Shown piece by piece: positions 32,995 to 41,061 of a stretch of 64,000 nt of DNA. The DNA is taken from positions 459,001 through 523,000 of the forward strand of contig JADKCZ010000018.1 in assembly GCA_016718565.1 (NCBI GenBank). Reading direction: 5' to 3'. The position numbers and the translations under genes were made by a program. The first letter of the stretch is position 1, and each line of letters opens with the position of its first letter. Under the pieces are notes generated by a model. That model was not told the origin of the DNA. It saw nothing but the letters and a program-made list of their open reading frames with translations, and did not search any database. This stretch comes from Anaeromyxobacter sp. (GTDB lineage Bacteria; Myxococcota; Myxococcia; Myxococcales; Anaeromyxobacteraceae).

Positions 32995-34776
32995 CTACTC
33001 GGCGGTCTCGCAGGAGCCGTAGCCGCAGCGCGCGCAGGTGGCGCACCCGCCGCTGCGAGAGAGCGGCCCCTGGCAGGCCGGGCAGCGCTCCGCGGCGGCC
33101 CCGCTCACCAGCACCTGCTGGTCGCGCGAGCCGTCGCGGTAGACGGTCAGCCCCTTGCAGCCCAGCTCGAAGGCCAGCTGGAAGCAGCGCGCCACCTCGT
33201 CCACCGTGGCCTGGCTCGGCAGGTTGACGGTCTTGGAGACCCCGTTGTCGACGAAGCGCTGGAAGGCGGCCTGCATGCGCACGTGCGCCTCGGGCGCCAC
33301 GTCGTGGGCGGTGGCGAAGCGGCGCGCCACCGGCTCCGGCACGCCGGCCACCCCGCGGGCCCGGCCGGCCGCCCGCACCGCCGGCAGCGCCGCCGCCGCG
33401 CCGGCCGCCTCGAGGGCCGCCGCCAGCGCCGGGTGCTCCTCGGGGAGCTCGGCGCCGTCCAGGGCGTGGCGCACGTAGGCCAGGGCGAAGAGCGGCTCGA
33501 TGCCCGAGGAGCAGCCGGCGATGAGGGCCAGGGTGCCGGTGGGCGCCAGCGTGGTCACCGTGGCGTGGCGGCGTGGCCGGCCTCCCGCCGCCGCCAGGGC
33601 GCTGGTGGGGAAGCCCGGGAAGGGGCCGCGCTCGCCGGCCAGCCGCTGGCTCTCCTGGTGGGCCTCGCGCCGCACGAAGCCCATCACCCCGGCCGCCAGG
33701 TCGAGCGCCTCCGGCGCGTCGTAGGGGATCCCCAGGCGGATCAGCAGGTCGGCCCAGCCCATCACCCCCAGGCCGATCTTCCGGTTCCGGGCGGAGATGG
33801 CGGCGACCTGCGGCAGCGGCCAGGTGTTCACCTCGAGCACGTCGTCCAGGAAGCGGACGCCGTCGCGGACGCAGCCGGCCAGCCCGTCCCAGTCGACCTG
33901 GCCGCCCGCCTCGAAGCGGGCCAGGTTGACCGACCCGAGCGTGCAGGCCTCGAAGGGCAGGAGCGGCTGCTCGCCGCACGGGTTGACGGCCTCGAACCGG
34001 CCCAGGTCCGGCGTGGGGTTGCCGGCCTCCACCCGGTCGAGGAACACCAGGCCGGGCTCGCCGCCCGACCAGGCCGCCGAGGCGATCCGCTCGAGCAGCG
34101 CCCGGGCCGGCATCCGCCGCACCACGCCGCCGGTGGCGGGGTGCAGGAGGGGCCACTCGCGACCGCCCGCCGCCGCCTCGAAGAGCGCGTCCGGCGCGGC
34201 CACCGAGACGTTGAAGTTGCCCAGGCCGGGCCCGCGCTTGGCGTCCACGAACTCCAGGATGTCCGGGTGGGCGGCGTGCAGCACCGCCATGTTGGCGCCG
34301 CGGCGCACCCCGCCCTGCTTGATGATCTCGGTGGCGCCGTCGAAGACGCGGATGAAGGAGAGCGGCCCCGAGGCCACCCCGTGGGTGGTCCGCACCAGAT
34401 CGCCGCGCGGGCGCAGGCGCGAGAAGGAGAAGCCGGTGCCGCCACCGGACTGGTGGATGAGCGCCGCCCACTTGAGGGCGTCGAAGATGGCGGCCAGGTC
34501 GTCCTCCACCGGCAGGACGAAGCAGGCCGCCAGCTGGCCGTGGGGCCGGCCGGCGTTCATCAGGGTGGGCGAGTTGGGCAGGAACTCCAGGGCCGCCAGC
34601 CGGGCCTCGAAGGCCTCGGTCCACCGGCCGCGCTGGCGCGGCGCCTCGGCCCGGGCCACCGCCTCCGCCACCCGGTGGAACAGCCCGGCCGGGGTCTCCA
34701 GCGGCTGGCCGGCCTCGTCGCGCAGCAGGTAGCGCCGGGCCAGCACCTGGCGGGCGTTCTCGGAGAGGGCCACCAT
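32995..34776 (-). CDS. nrdJ: Adenosylcobalamin-dependent (class II) ribonucleotide reductase
   Basis: A 593-residue reductase making deoxyribonucleotides via a B12-generated thiyl radical, usable with or without oxygen. Visible motifs: NSPTLMNAGR near residue 68, LAACFVLPVED with the first redox Cys, GGVRRGANMAVL (about 153-165), NPCGEQPLLPFEACTLGSVN carrying the radical Cys (about 242), and APTGTLALIAG. The C-terminal 20 residues form a zinc-ribbon-like CPAC and CATCARCGYGSC that should regenerate the active site. Length is that of compact NrdJ proteins. The start at 34776 (MVALSENARQ) is family-like, and the long upstream extension is not. Confidence 0.94.
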   Translation of the reverse strand: MVALSENARQVLARRYLLRDEAGQPLETPAGLFHRVAEAVARAEAPRQRGRWTEAFEARLAALEFLPNSPTLMNAGRPHGQLAACFVLPVEDDLAAIFDALKWAALIHQSGGGTGFSFSRLRPRGDLVRTTHGVASGPLSFIRVFDGATEIIKQGGVRRGANMAVLHAAHPDILEFVDAKRGPGLGNFNVSVAAPDALFEAAAGGREWPLLHPATGGVVRRMPARALLERIASAAWSGGEPGLVFLDRVEAGNPTPDLGRFEAVNPCGEQPLLPFEACTLGSVNLARFEAGGQVDWDGLAGCVRDGVRFLDDVLEVNTWPLPQVAAISARNRKIGLGVMGWADLLIRLGIPYDAPEALDLAAGVMGFVRREAHQESQRLAGERGPFPGFPTSALAAAGGRPRRHATVTTLAPTGTLALIAGCSSGIEPLFALAYVRHALDGAELPEEHPALAAALEAAGAAAALPAVRAAGRARGVAGVPEPVARRFATAHDVAPEAHVRMQAAFQRFVDNGVSKTVNLPSQATVDEVARCFQLAFELGCKGLTVYRDGSRDQQVLVSGAAAERCPACQGPLSRSGGCATCARCGYGSCETAE

Positions 34777-34897
34777 GCGCGGGATCCTAGCGGCTCCGGG
34801 CCCTGTCCGCCGAGGGCGCGCCCCATCCCGGCCACCCGCCCGGGCCGAGCCCGGGCCGAGCCTTGTGCGGGCCAGCGGCCCGTGCGAATGGAAGCCC

Positions 34898-35653
34898 ATG
34901 CGCCCCTCGCCCCCTGCCCTCCCCCGCACCGCACCCGCGCCCCGCCGCACGCTGCGCCGGGCCGCCCCGCTGCTCGCCGCCGCCCTGGCCGCCCTGGCCG
35001 CCTGCACGCCCCGGGTGGTGGTCCCCGACGCCGAGCGGGAGCGGACCCGGGCGGCGCTCGACGGCCAGCAGCGCTACCTGCGGGTGGCGGTCACGGTCCA
35101 CCGGCTCTTCGGCGACGGCTCCAGGCGCCTCCTGCTCGACGCCCCGGCCGGCGAGGTGGACCTGCTGCGCGGGGCCAACGACGAGCGGCTGGCGCCGCCC
35201 CCGGCCGAGCTGGTGCTGCCGCCGGGCACCCCGGTGCGGGTCGAGCAGGTGGAGTTCCCGACCGGCATGGTCATCGCGCGACGGGTGGTCATGTCGCCCC
35301 GCTACCACCCGTGGGTGCTGCTGGCGGTGCCGGGCGACCCGCGCCCCCACGTGCTGGTCCTCCCGCAGACCACCGCCACGGCCGCCGACGCGGTGGCCGA
35401 GGTGGAGCGGGTCCTCACCGCCGACGACCCGAGCCCGGCGCTGGCGGCCCTGACGGCCGAGCAGCGCGCCGCGGTGCTCCGCAAGGAGCTGGTGGAGGGG
35501 CTGCCGGCCGCCGCGGTGGAGATGGCCTGGGGCCTGCCGGAGCGCAAGCGCATCGACCGCCCGGCCGGGACCGAGGCCTGGGCCTGGCCGGAGGGTCGGC
35601 GCTCGGCCTGGCTGCAGGACGGCCGCCTGGTCCGCTGGGAGCGGCAGCCCTAG
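34898..35653 (+). CDS. Lipoprotein of unknown function
   Basis: A 251-residue protein with a basic, Pro-rich N-terminus, a hydrophobic LLAAALAALAAC segment and a lipobox Cys near residue 36, so probably a membrane-attached lipoprotein. The mature part shows a beta-rich pattern (VAVTVHRLFGDGSRRLLLD, PPGTPVRVEQVEFPTGMVIA) and a C-terminal half with WGLPERKRID and WAWPEGRRSAW, in the style of SmpA/BamE-like small lipoproteins. No certain match. It is divergent from nrdJ across about 120 bases. Confidence 0.68.
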   Translation: MRPSPPALPRTAPAPRRTLRRAAPLLAAALAALAACTPRVVVPDAERERTRAALDGQQRYLRVAVTVHRLFGDGSRRLLLDAPAGEVDLLRGANDERLAPPPAELVLPPGTPVRVEQVEFPTGMVIARRVVMSPRYHPWVLLAVPGDPRPHVLVLPQTTATAADAVAEVERVLTADDPSPALAALTAEQRAAVLRKELVEGLPAAAVEMAWGLPERKRIDRPAGTEAWAWPEGRRSAWLQDGRLVRWERQP

Positions 35654-35777
35654 CGCCCGCCCCCGCAACCCTGGCGGCTCCGCCCCTCCCCTGGCCGCGC
35701 CGGTCGGGGTGTCCAGCGGGCGGGACCCGAGGTAGCCTGCCGGCTCCACGCGCGGCGGCAGCCGGAGGGGTCGGACC

Positions 35778-36419
35778 ATGAGCGGCATCGTGAAGTTCGG
35801 TGAGGACGTCGAGGGCTATCGCATCCCGGTGCTGAACGAGCGGGAGATCCGGGCCGCCGCCGGGATCCTCTTCGCCCTCATGTTCGCGGCCATCGCGGGG
35901 GCGGTCCTCAAGGGGAGCTTCGTCCTCCTCAAGTACGCCATCGCCGTCTTCCTGCCCGACATGCTCCTCCGGGTCCTGGTGAGCCCGCGCTACGCCCCCA
36001 CGCTGATCCTCGGTCGGCTCATCGTCCGCAACCAGGTGCCCGAGTACGTCGGGGCCCGCCAGAAGCGGTTCGCCTGGATCCTCGGCGTGGCGCTGGCCAC
36101 GGTGATGTTCGTCCTGGTGAACGTGCTCAACACCTTCAGCCCGATCACCGGGATCATCTGCCTCCTCTGCCTGGTGTTCCTCTTCTTCGAGTCGGCCTTC
36201 GGCATCTGCCTGGGCTGCAAGCTCTACGCGCTGGTCGCCCGGCAGAAGCCGGAGTACTGCCCCGGGGAGGTCTGCGAGGCGGGGGCGCGGCAGGAGATCC
36301 AGCGCACCACGCCGGCCCAGCTCCTGATCCTGGTCGGGCTGGTGGCCTACGTGGTCCTGGTGGCGGTGCTCTTCCACGCCGGCTTCGGCGTCGCGCCGCA
36401 CGCCCTCTTCGGCGCCTAG
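35778..36419 (+). CDS. DUF4395 family membrane protein
   Basis: A 213-residue protein with four predicted membrane segments (about 25-45, 50-65, 97-145 as two, and 180-203). The family core QKRFAWILGVALATVM is present, and ICLGCKLYALVARQKPEYC has Cys residues beside the membrane, a typical DUF4395 mark. A thiol or thiosulfate-related function is often suggested from gene context in other genomes, but none is visible here. It begins FGEDVEGYRIPVLNERE. It is convergent with the PHP gene across 65 bases holding GC hairpins but no gene. Confidence 0.85.
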   Translation: MSGIVKFGEDVEGYRIPVLNEREIRAAAGILFALMFAAIAGAVLKGSFVLLKYAIAVFLPDMLLRVLVSPRYAPTLILGRLIVRNQVPEYVGARQKRFAWILGVALATVMFVLVNVLNTFSPITGIICLLCLVFLFFESAFGICLGCKLYALVARQKPEYCPGEVCEAGARQEIQRTTPAQLLILVGLVAYVVLVAVLFHAGFGVAPHALFGA

Positions 36420-36484
36420 CCGCCGGCCTCCGCCCGGCCGCCTGCGGGCGCCGCGCTCCCGGAGGGCGCCGCCCGCCCGCTCGC

Positions 36485-37219
36485 CTAGCGGTCCCGGCGG
36501 GGCCCGCCGCGGCCGCGCGGCTCACCGCGCCCGCCGCCCCGCCGGTCGCCGCCCCGCCCGCCGCGCTCGTCCCGCGCCGGCGGCGGCGTGACGCCGAGCG
36601 CCACGCAGAAGACCGTGCCGGCCAGGAGCTGCGCCACCAGGTCGGCCTCGCAGGTCACCAGGTCGCGGAAGAGGGTGGCCGCGCTGCCCACCTCGGACGC
36701 CGCGGCCAGCGCCCCGGAGCCGCCCACGCAGGGCAGGTTGAGGTGGTCGGCGGCCTCGACGGCCAGGTCGTCGTGGTGCCCGCGCCGCCGCCCGTGCAGG
36801 CCCTGGATGGCCGCCAGCCCGTCCAGGGTGAAGATGGCGTCGCCGCTGGGGTGGGCCACCGACCTGTCGTAGGGGTGCGCCGCCACCACCGCCCCGCCCA
36901 GCGCCCGCACCGCGGCCAGCACCCGCTGCGCCGGCCAGGGGGCCACGCCCCCGAACAGCTCGGGCAGCGGCGGCACCGCGGCCGGATCGGGGAAGAAGCA
37001 GAGGTAGTGGCCGCGATCGGTGATCACCTCGGCGCCCACCAGCACCGGCAGCCCGGCCTCGCGTCCGGCGGCCTTGAGCGCCGCCAGCCCGGCCAGGGTG
37101 TCCACGTCGGTGAAGGCCACGGCGTCCAGGCCGGCGGCCCTGGCGGCGGCCAGCGCCTCGGCCGGACGGAGCGTGCAGCCGGGGGTCTCGGGGCCGTGCA
37201 GGTGCAGGTCGATGAGCAT
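36485..37219 (-). CDS. PHP-domain phosphoesterase
   Basis: A 244-residue metal-dependent phosphoesterase of the PHP type. MLIDLHLHGPET carries the first His-x-His pair. FTDVDTLAGL, GAEVITDRGHYL, and AAHPYDRS supply further His, Asp and Glu ligands of the trinuclear site. A final His ligand region is around LHGRRRGHH. The last 25 residues are a Gly/Arg-rich tail (RGG-like) of the type that binds nucleic acids. The Met at 37219 starts the catalytic strand directly, and an upstream Met at 37240 is possible. The substrate is unknown. Related proteins act on nucleoside phosphates or small nucleic acids. Confidence 0.85.
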   Translation of the reverse strand: MLIDLHLHGPETPGCTLRPAEALAAARAAGLDAVAFTDVDTLAGLAALKAAGREAGLPVLVGAEVITDRGHYLCFFPDPAAVPPLPELFGGVAPWPAQRVLAAVRALGGAVVAAHPYDRSVAHPSGDAIFTLDGLAAIQGLHGRRRGHHDDLAVEAADHLNLPCVGGSGALAAASEVGSAATLFRDLVTCEADLVAQLLAGTVFCVALGVTPPPARDERGGRGGDRRGGGRGEPRGRGGPRRDR

Positions 37220-37266
37220 GCAGGCGCGAGTTTGACACACCCCCGGACCGCGATGATACTCGCCGC

Positions 37267-37455
37267 GTGACGTTCACCGGGGTCAAGGTCTTCTCCGCCA
37301 CCAAGGCCAAGGAACGCGAGGAGCTGGGTGAGACCGTCACCCGCTGGCTCCGCGCCAACCCGGATCTCGAGGTGGTCGACCGGGTCGTGACCCAGTCGTC
37401 CGACGACGAGTTCCACTGCCTCACCATCATCTTCTTCTACCGGCAGAAGGCCTGA
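37267..37455 (+). CDS. Small conserved-looking protein of unknown function
   Basis: A 62-residue protein from a GTG start, divergent from the PHP gene by 47 bases and 35 bases before truD. It has a ferredoxin-fold-like beta-alpha-beta layout: VKVFSATKAKEREELGETVT, then a short helix and LEVVDRVVTQSSDDEFHCLT, ending IIFFYRQKA. No Cys pair or signal. Codon use is like its neighbours. Probably co-transcribed with truD. Function unknown. Confidence 0.7.
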   Translation: MTFTGVKVFSATKAKEREELGETVTRWLRANPDLEVVDRVVTQSSDDEFHCLTIIFFYRQKA

Positions 37456-37490
37456 GCGCGGCGCGCCCGGGCCGCCGCCCGGAGTGACCC

Positions 37491-38915
37491 ATGCGGCTCA
37501 AGCAGCGGCCGGAAGACTTCTCCGTCACCGAGTCCTGGCGCTTCGACGACGACCCGGCCGGGCCCTGGCGCGTCTACCTGATGGACAAGCAGAAGCTCAC
37601 CACCTTCGAGGCGGTGGAGCGCATCTGCTCGCGCTTCAAGGTGCCGCGCGCCGACGTGACCTACTGCGGCCTCAAGGACAAGCAGGGCCGCACCACCCAG
37701 CTGGTGGCGGTGCGGGGGCGTGACCTCGACCTGCAGGACGAGGACCTGCGCCTCAAGCCCATGGGCCGCTCGCGCGCCCCGCTCTCCGCCCAGAACACCA
37801 CCTCCAACCGCTTCGCGGTGACGGTGCGCGACCTCTCCGAGGAGGACGTGGCGCGCCTCCCCTCGGCGGTGGCGGAGGTGCAGCGGCTGGGGGTGGTCAA
37901 CTACTTCGACTCCCAGCGCTTCGGCCCGCTCAAGCACGGCCAGGGCTTCATCGTGAAGGAGCTGATGCGCGGCGACTTCGAGAGCGCCCTCAAGAACGTC
38001 ATCGCCCACCCCAGCGAGCTGGACGTGAGCCACGACTCCCGGGTGAAGCAGTTCTGGAAGGAGCACTGGGGCGACTGGACGGCCCGCAACCCCTACCCCG
38101 GCGCCGAGAAGTACGAGGCGGTGCTGAAGTGGCTGAAGAAGCACCCCACCGACTTCCGGGGCGCGCTGCTGCGCACCGAGCCGCGCTGGCGCGCGCTGCA
38201 GGTCTTCACCTACCAGAGCTGGCTCTGGAACGAGGGGGTGCGCCAGTTCCTGCGGGACGTGGTGGGCATCCAGCACCTGGTCTCGATCCGCTACCAGGCC
38301 GGCGCGCTCCTCTTCCCGCGCGAGCTGGACGGCGACCAGGCCCGGCGCCTCAAGGGCGTCACCTTCCCGCTGCTGGCGCCGGACTCCACCTTCACCGACC
38401 CGCAGATCCAGAAGGCGGCCATGGCGGTGCTGAAGCGCGAGGACATGTCGCTGGCCTCGCTGGCCATCCCCGGGACCCCGGAGATCCACTTCGACCACGA
38501 GGAGCGGCCGCTCTTCTCGCACCCGGGCCGGCTCACCATCGGCGAGGCGCGCCCCGACGAGCTGAACCGCGGGCGGCAGAAGCTCAACGTGGCCTTCACC
38601 CTGCCCCCCGGCGCCTACGCCACGCTGGTGGTGAAGCGGCTCTTCTGGTGGACCCTCGAGCCGGGGGCGGCCAAGAAGGCCGCCGCCCGCGCCGCCGTGC
38701 CGCGGCCCCGTCCCACCCCGGTGGAGATGCACCAGCAGCGCAAGTCGACCGGCTTCCTGGCCGTCAAGCGCGCCCTGAAGGAGAAGAAGCAGGCGGCGCG
38801 CCAGGCCAGCCAGGCGGCGGGTGGCCCGGCGCCGCAGGCCAGGAAGCCGGCCGCGCCAGGCAAGCCAGCCAGGTCCGCCAAGCGCGCCAAGGCTGGCGAG
38901 CCCTCGCCCTCCTAG
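37491..38915 (+). CDS. truD: tRNA pseudouridine(13) synthase with basic tail
   Basis: A 474-residue enzyme converting U13 of tRNA to pseudouridine. Catalytic Asp63 lies in YCGLKDKQGRTTQ. The NYFDSQRFGPL motif (about 139) and the N-terminal QRPEDFSVTE are TruD signatures. The core ends near residue 390. A Lys/Ala/Arg-rich tail (KEKKQAARQASQAA and beyond) of about 70 residues follows, probably RNA-binding or disordered and absent from E. coli TruD. The ATG at 37491 starts exactly at the family N-terminus. Confidence 0.93.
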   Translation: MRLKQRPEDFSVTESWRFDDDPAGPWRVYLMDKQKLTTFEAVERICSRFKVPRADVTYCGLKDKQGRTTQLVAVRGRDLDLQDEDLRLKPMGRSRAPLSAQNTTSNRFAVTVRDLSEEDVARLPSAVAEVQRLGVVNYFDSQRFGPLKHGQGFIVKELMRGDFESALKNVIAHPSELDVSHDSRVKQFWKEHWGDWTARNPYPGAEKYEAVLKWLKKHPTDFRGALLRTEPRWRALQVFTYQSWLWNEGVRQFLRDVVGIQHLVSIRYQAGALLFPRELDGDQARRLKGVTFPLLAPDSTFTDPQIQKAAMAVLKREDMSLASLAIPGTPEIHFDHEERPLFSHPGRLTIGEARPDELNRGRQKLNVAFTLPPGAYATLVVKRLFWWTLEPGAAKKAAARAAVPRPRPTPVEMHQQRKSTGFLAVKRALKEKKQAARQASQAAGGPAPQARKPAAPGKPARSAKRAKAGEPSPS

Positions 38916-39072
38916 GAGCGCCCGGCGGCACCAGCCGGGGCGGTCGCCACCCGGCTCGACCTGCCGGCCGGCCTCTTCCATCCGACGGGGCGCTGACGCC
39001 CAGCCGCGGCGCCGCCTGGCGCGAGCGCGCCGCCGCCGGCGCAACCCCGCGTCCCCACGACCAGGCGCCCGT

Positions 39073-39086
39073 GGCACGCCCCGTGC
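39073..39086 (+). promoter_or_regulatory. Candidate sigma-54 promoter of the hook-like lipoprotein
   Basis: TGGCAC-N5-GTGCT gives GG and GC exactly 10 bases apart, the -24/-12 spacing, with a perfect TGGCAC upstream half. It ends 23 bases before the ATG at 39110. GG-N10-GC occurs often by chance in such GC-rich DNA. The context of a flagellar-like gene is the only support. The rest of the 194-base spacer after truD shows no gene. Confidence 0.35.
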
Positions 39087-39109
39087 TCCACGCCGGGCAG
39101 GGGGTCGAC

Positions 39110-40255
39110 ATGACGCTGGCGGCGAAGCGACGGGCTGGTGCGGTGTCTCCGGGGTTCCTGCTGGCGACGGCCCTCGCGGCCGGCTGCGGTGGGCTGGGCG
39201 AGGGCGAGGCGTCCTGCCTGCCGATCGCCGGACCGGAGGTCCTGCGCCAGGGCGAGCTCGTCCCGACGGGCCTCGCCCACGACCTCTCGCTCCGGGGCGC
39301 CGGCTTCTTCGCCCTGAGCGACGACCGCGCGCCCTTCACGGCGGCCTCCTACACCCGCGCCGGGCGGTTCACCGTCGATCGGGACGGCTTCCTCGTCGAC
39401 CTCCAGGAGCGGCGGGTGCTTGGCTGGCAGGCGGATCCCTCCGGCACGCTCGCCGCCGCCCCCGGCCCCCTCCAGATCGGCAGCGCCACCATCGCGCCGC
39501 GCGCCACCACCTTCCTCTTCCTGACGGGCAACCTCCAGGCCGACGCCGCCGTCCTCGGCGCCTTTGACCCGGCCAACCCGGGCACGACGTCCAGCTTCTC
39601 CACCTCGATGACGGTCTACGACACCCTGGGCGGCCACCAGCCGGTGCAGGTCTTCTTCACCAGGACCGGCAGCGCCGCCACCGGCACCGCCTGGACCTGG
39701 AGCGCCCTGGCCGACGGCGGCGGCCTCCAGGGCGGCAGCGCCGGAACGCTGCAGGTCGTCGCCGGAGGCGACCTCACCTTCGACGCCGCGGGCCGGCTCG
39801 CCAGCGACGCGCCGCTGGCCGGCAACGCCACCTCCTTCCACCCGCTCGGCGCCGGCGCCCCCCAGCCGCTCACCTTCAACTTCGGCGACCCCACCGGCGA
39901 GCTGGGCAGCGGGCTCCTGGGGCTCACCCAGTTCGCCTCCCCGTCGGCCACCACCTTCAGCGGGCAGGACGGGTTCGGCGCCGGCCAGCTCGCCTCGGTC
40001 CGCATCGACCCGGACGGCCGCGTCGACGGCGACTTCACCAACGGTCGGTCGCGCGTGCTCGCCCAGGTGGGCGTGGCGGTCTTCCCGGCGCCGGCGTTCC
40101 TGGCGCCCCTGCCGGGCCACCGCTTCGCGCCCACCGTCGCCTCCGGCGCGCCGGCGCTCGGGGCGCCCTGCGCCGGGCTCCAGGCCTGCGTCGTCAGCGG
40201 CGCGCTCGAGCGGCTCGGCGAGGAGTCATCCACCTGCGTGACGCCGGGCCGCTGA
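39110..40255 (+). CDS. Flagellar-hook (FlgE)-like lipoprotein lacking D0 helices
   Basis: A 381-residue protein. An N-terminal lipoprotein signal (LLATALAAGCGGLG, Cys about 26) replaces the hook D0 helix. The rest follows FlgE/FlaE core order: SLRGAGFFALSDD, SYTRAGRFTVDRDGFLVDL, VLGWQADPSG, FSTSMTVYDTLGGHQPVQVFF, GDLTFDAAGRL, FGQ-like GFGAGQLASVRIDPDGRV, then GRSRVLAQVGVAVF and ALERLGEE. The final D0 helix is missing. Instead extra Cys residues occur at the C-terminus (APCAGLQACVV and TCVTPGR). No other flagellar gene lies nearby. It is likely an envelope protein that has borrowed the hook core fold. The function is unknown. Confidence 0.82.
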   Translation: MTLAAKRRAGAVSPGFLLATALAAGCGGLGEGEASCLPIAGPEVLRQGELVPTGLAHDLSLRGAGFFALSDDRAPFTAASYTRAGRFTVDRDGFLVDLQERRVLGWQADPSGTLAAAPGPLQIGSATIAPRATTFLFLTGNLQADAAVLGAFDPANPGTTSSFSTSMTVYDTLGGHQPVQVFFTRTGSAATGTAWTWSALADGGGLQGGSAGTLQVVAGGDLTFDAAGRLASDAPLAGNATSFHPLGAGAPQPLTFNFGDPTGELGSGLLGLTQFASPSATTFSGQDGFGAGQLASVRIDPDGRVDGDFTNGRSRVLAQVGVAVFPAPAFLAPLPGHRFAPTVASGAPALGAPCAGLQACVVSGALERLGEESSTCVTPGR

Positions 40256-40270
40256 GCGCCCGCCGGGCGC
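40256..40270. terminator. Hairpin between convergent hook-like gene and hemD
   Basis: GCGCCCG-C-CGGGCGC starts 1 base after the TGA of the hook-like gene. It sits in the 25-base gap to hemD, which reads toward it. A short self-complementary stem without a T-run, so only a weak terminator candidate. Confidence 0.3.
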
Positions 40271-40280
40271 CGCCAGGGCC

Positions 40281-41054
40281 CTACCCTGCCAGCGCCGCCA
40301 GGAGCGCCGCCGCCAGCCCCTCGGCGGTGTGCTCCCCCGCCACCGCCCCGGCCTCGAACCCGGCCTCCGCGAGCGCCGCCGCGGTGGTCGGCCCGATGGC
40401 GCCGAGCAGCGCGCCCCCCAGCAGCGGGGCGCGCGCGCCGAGCGCCGCCACCACGCTCTTCACCGCGGAGGGCGACGCGAAGGCCACCGCGTCCACCCGG
40501 CCGGCCGCGAGGGCGTCCCCGAGCGGCGCCAGGGTCGCCGGCGCCACCGCCACCGTCCGGTAGGCCACCGGCGCCGTCACCCGGGCCCCGGCGGCGGAGA
40601 GGCCCTCGAGGAGCTCCGGACGCCCCTCGGCGGCGCGCGGCAGCAGCACGGCCTGGCCCGCCACGTGGCGGGCCAGCGAGGCGGCCAGCGCGGCGCCGGT
40701 GTGGTCGGTGGGCATCAGGTCCGGCTCGCGGACCAGCTCGGCGAGCCGGGCCGCCGTGGCCGGGCCGACGCAGGCCAGCCGGAGCTCCTCGAGCCCGAGC
40801 CGCCCCAGCCCCAGCGCGTCCAGCCGGGCCACCGTCCGCTCCACCGCGTTGACCGAGGCGAAGACCGCCCAGTCGAAGCCGGCCAGGTCGCCGAGCGCGG
40901 CGTCGAGCGGCGCCGCATCCTCCGGCGGCCCGATGGCGATGGCGGGACACTCCAGCACCTCGGCCCCCAGCGCGCGCAGCCGGGCCGAGAGGGCGTCGTC
41001 GCCGCCCGCGCCGCGGGTGACCGCCACCCTCCTCCCGTGGAGCGAGGCGGCCAT
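40281..41054 (-). CDS. hemD: Uroporphyrinogen-III synthase
   Basis: A 257-residue enzyme closing hydroxymethylbilane to uroporphyrinogen III. HemD is poorly conserved. Supporting patterns are the N-terminal GRRVAVTRGAGGDDALSARLRALG, DWAVFASVNAVERTVARLDALG (about 76-97), GPATAARLAEL, LLPRAAEGRPELLEGLSAAG and the C-terminal AFASPSAVKSVVAALG with IGPTTAAALAEAGF. Position directly after hemC (7-base gap) settles it. Last gene of the heme cluster. Confidence 0.93.
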   Translation of the reverse strand: MAASLHGRRVAVTRGAGGDDALSARLRALGAEVLECPAIAIGPPEDAAPLDAALGDLAGFDWAVFASVNAVERTVARLDALGLGRLGLEELRLACVGPATAARLAELVREPDLMPTDHTGAALAASLARHVAGQAVLLPRAAEGRPELLEGLSAAGARVTAPVAYRTVAVAPATLAPLGDALAAGRVDAVAFASPSAVKSVVAALGARAPLLGGALLGAIGPTTAAALAEAGFEAGAVAGEHTAEGLAAALLAALAG

Positions 41055-41061
41055 GCGCCTC

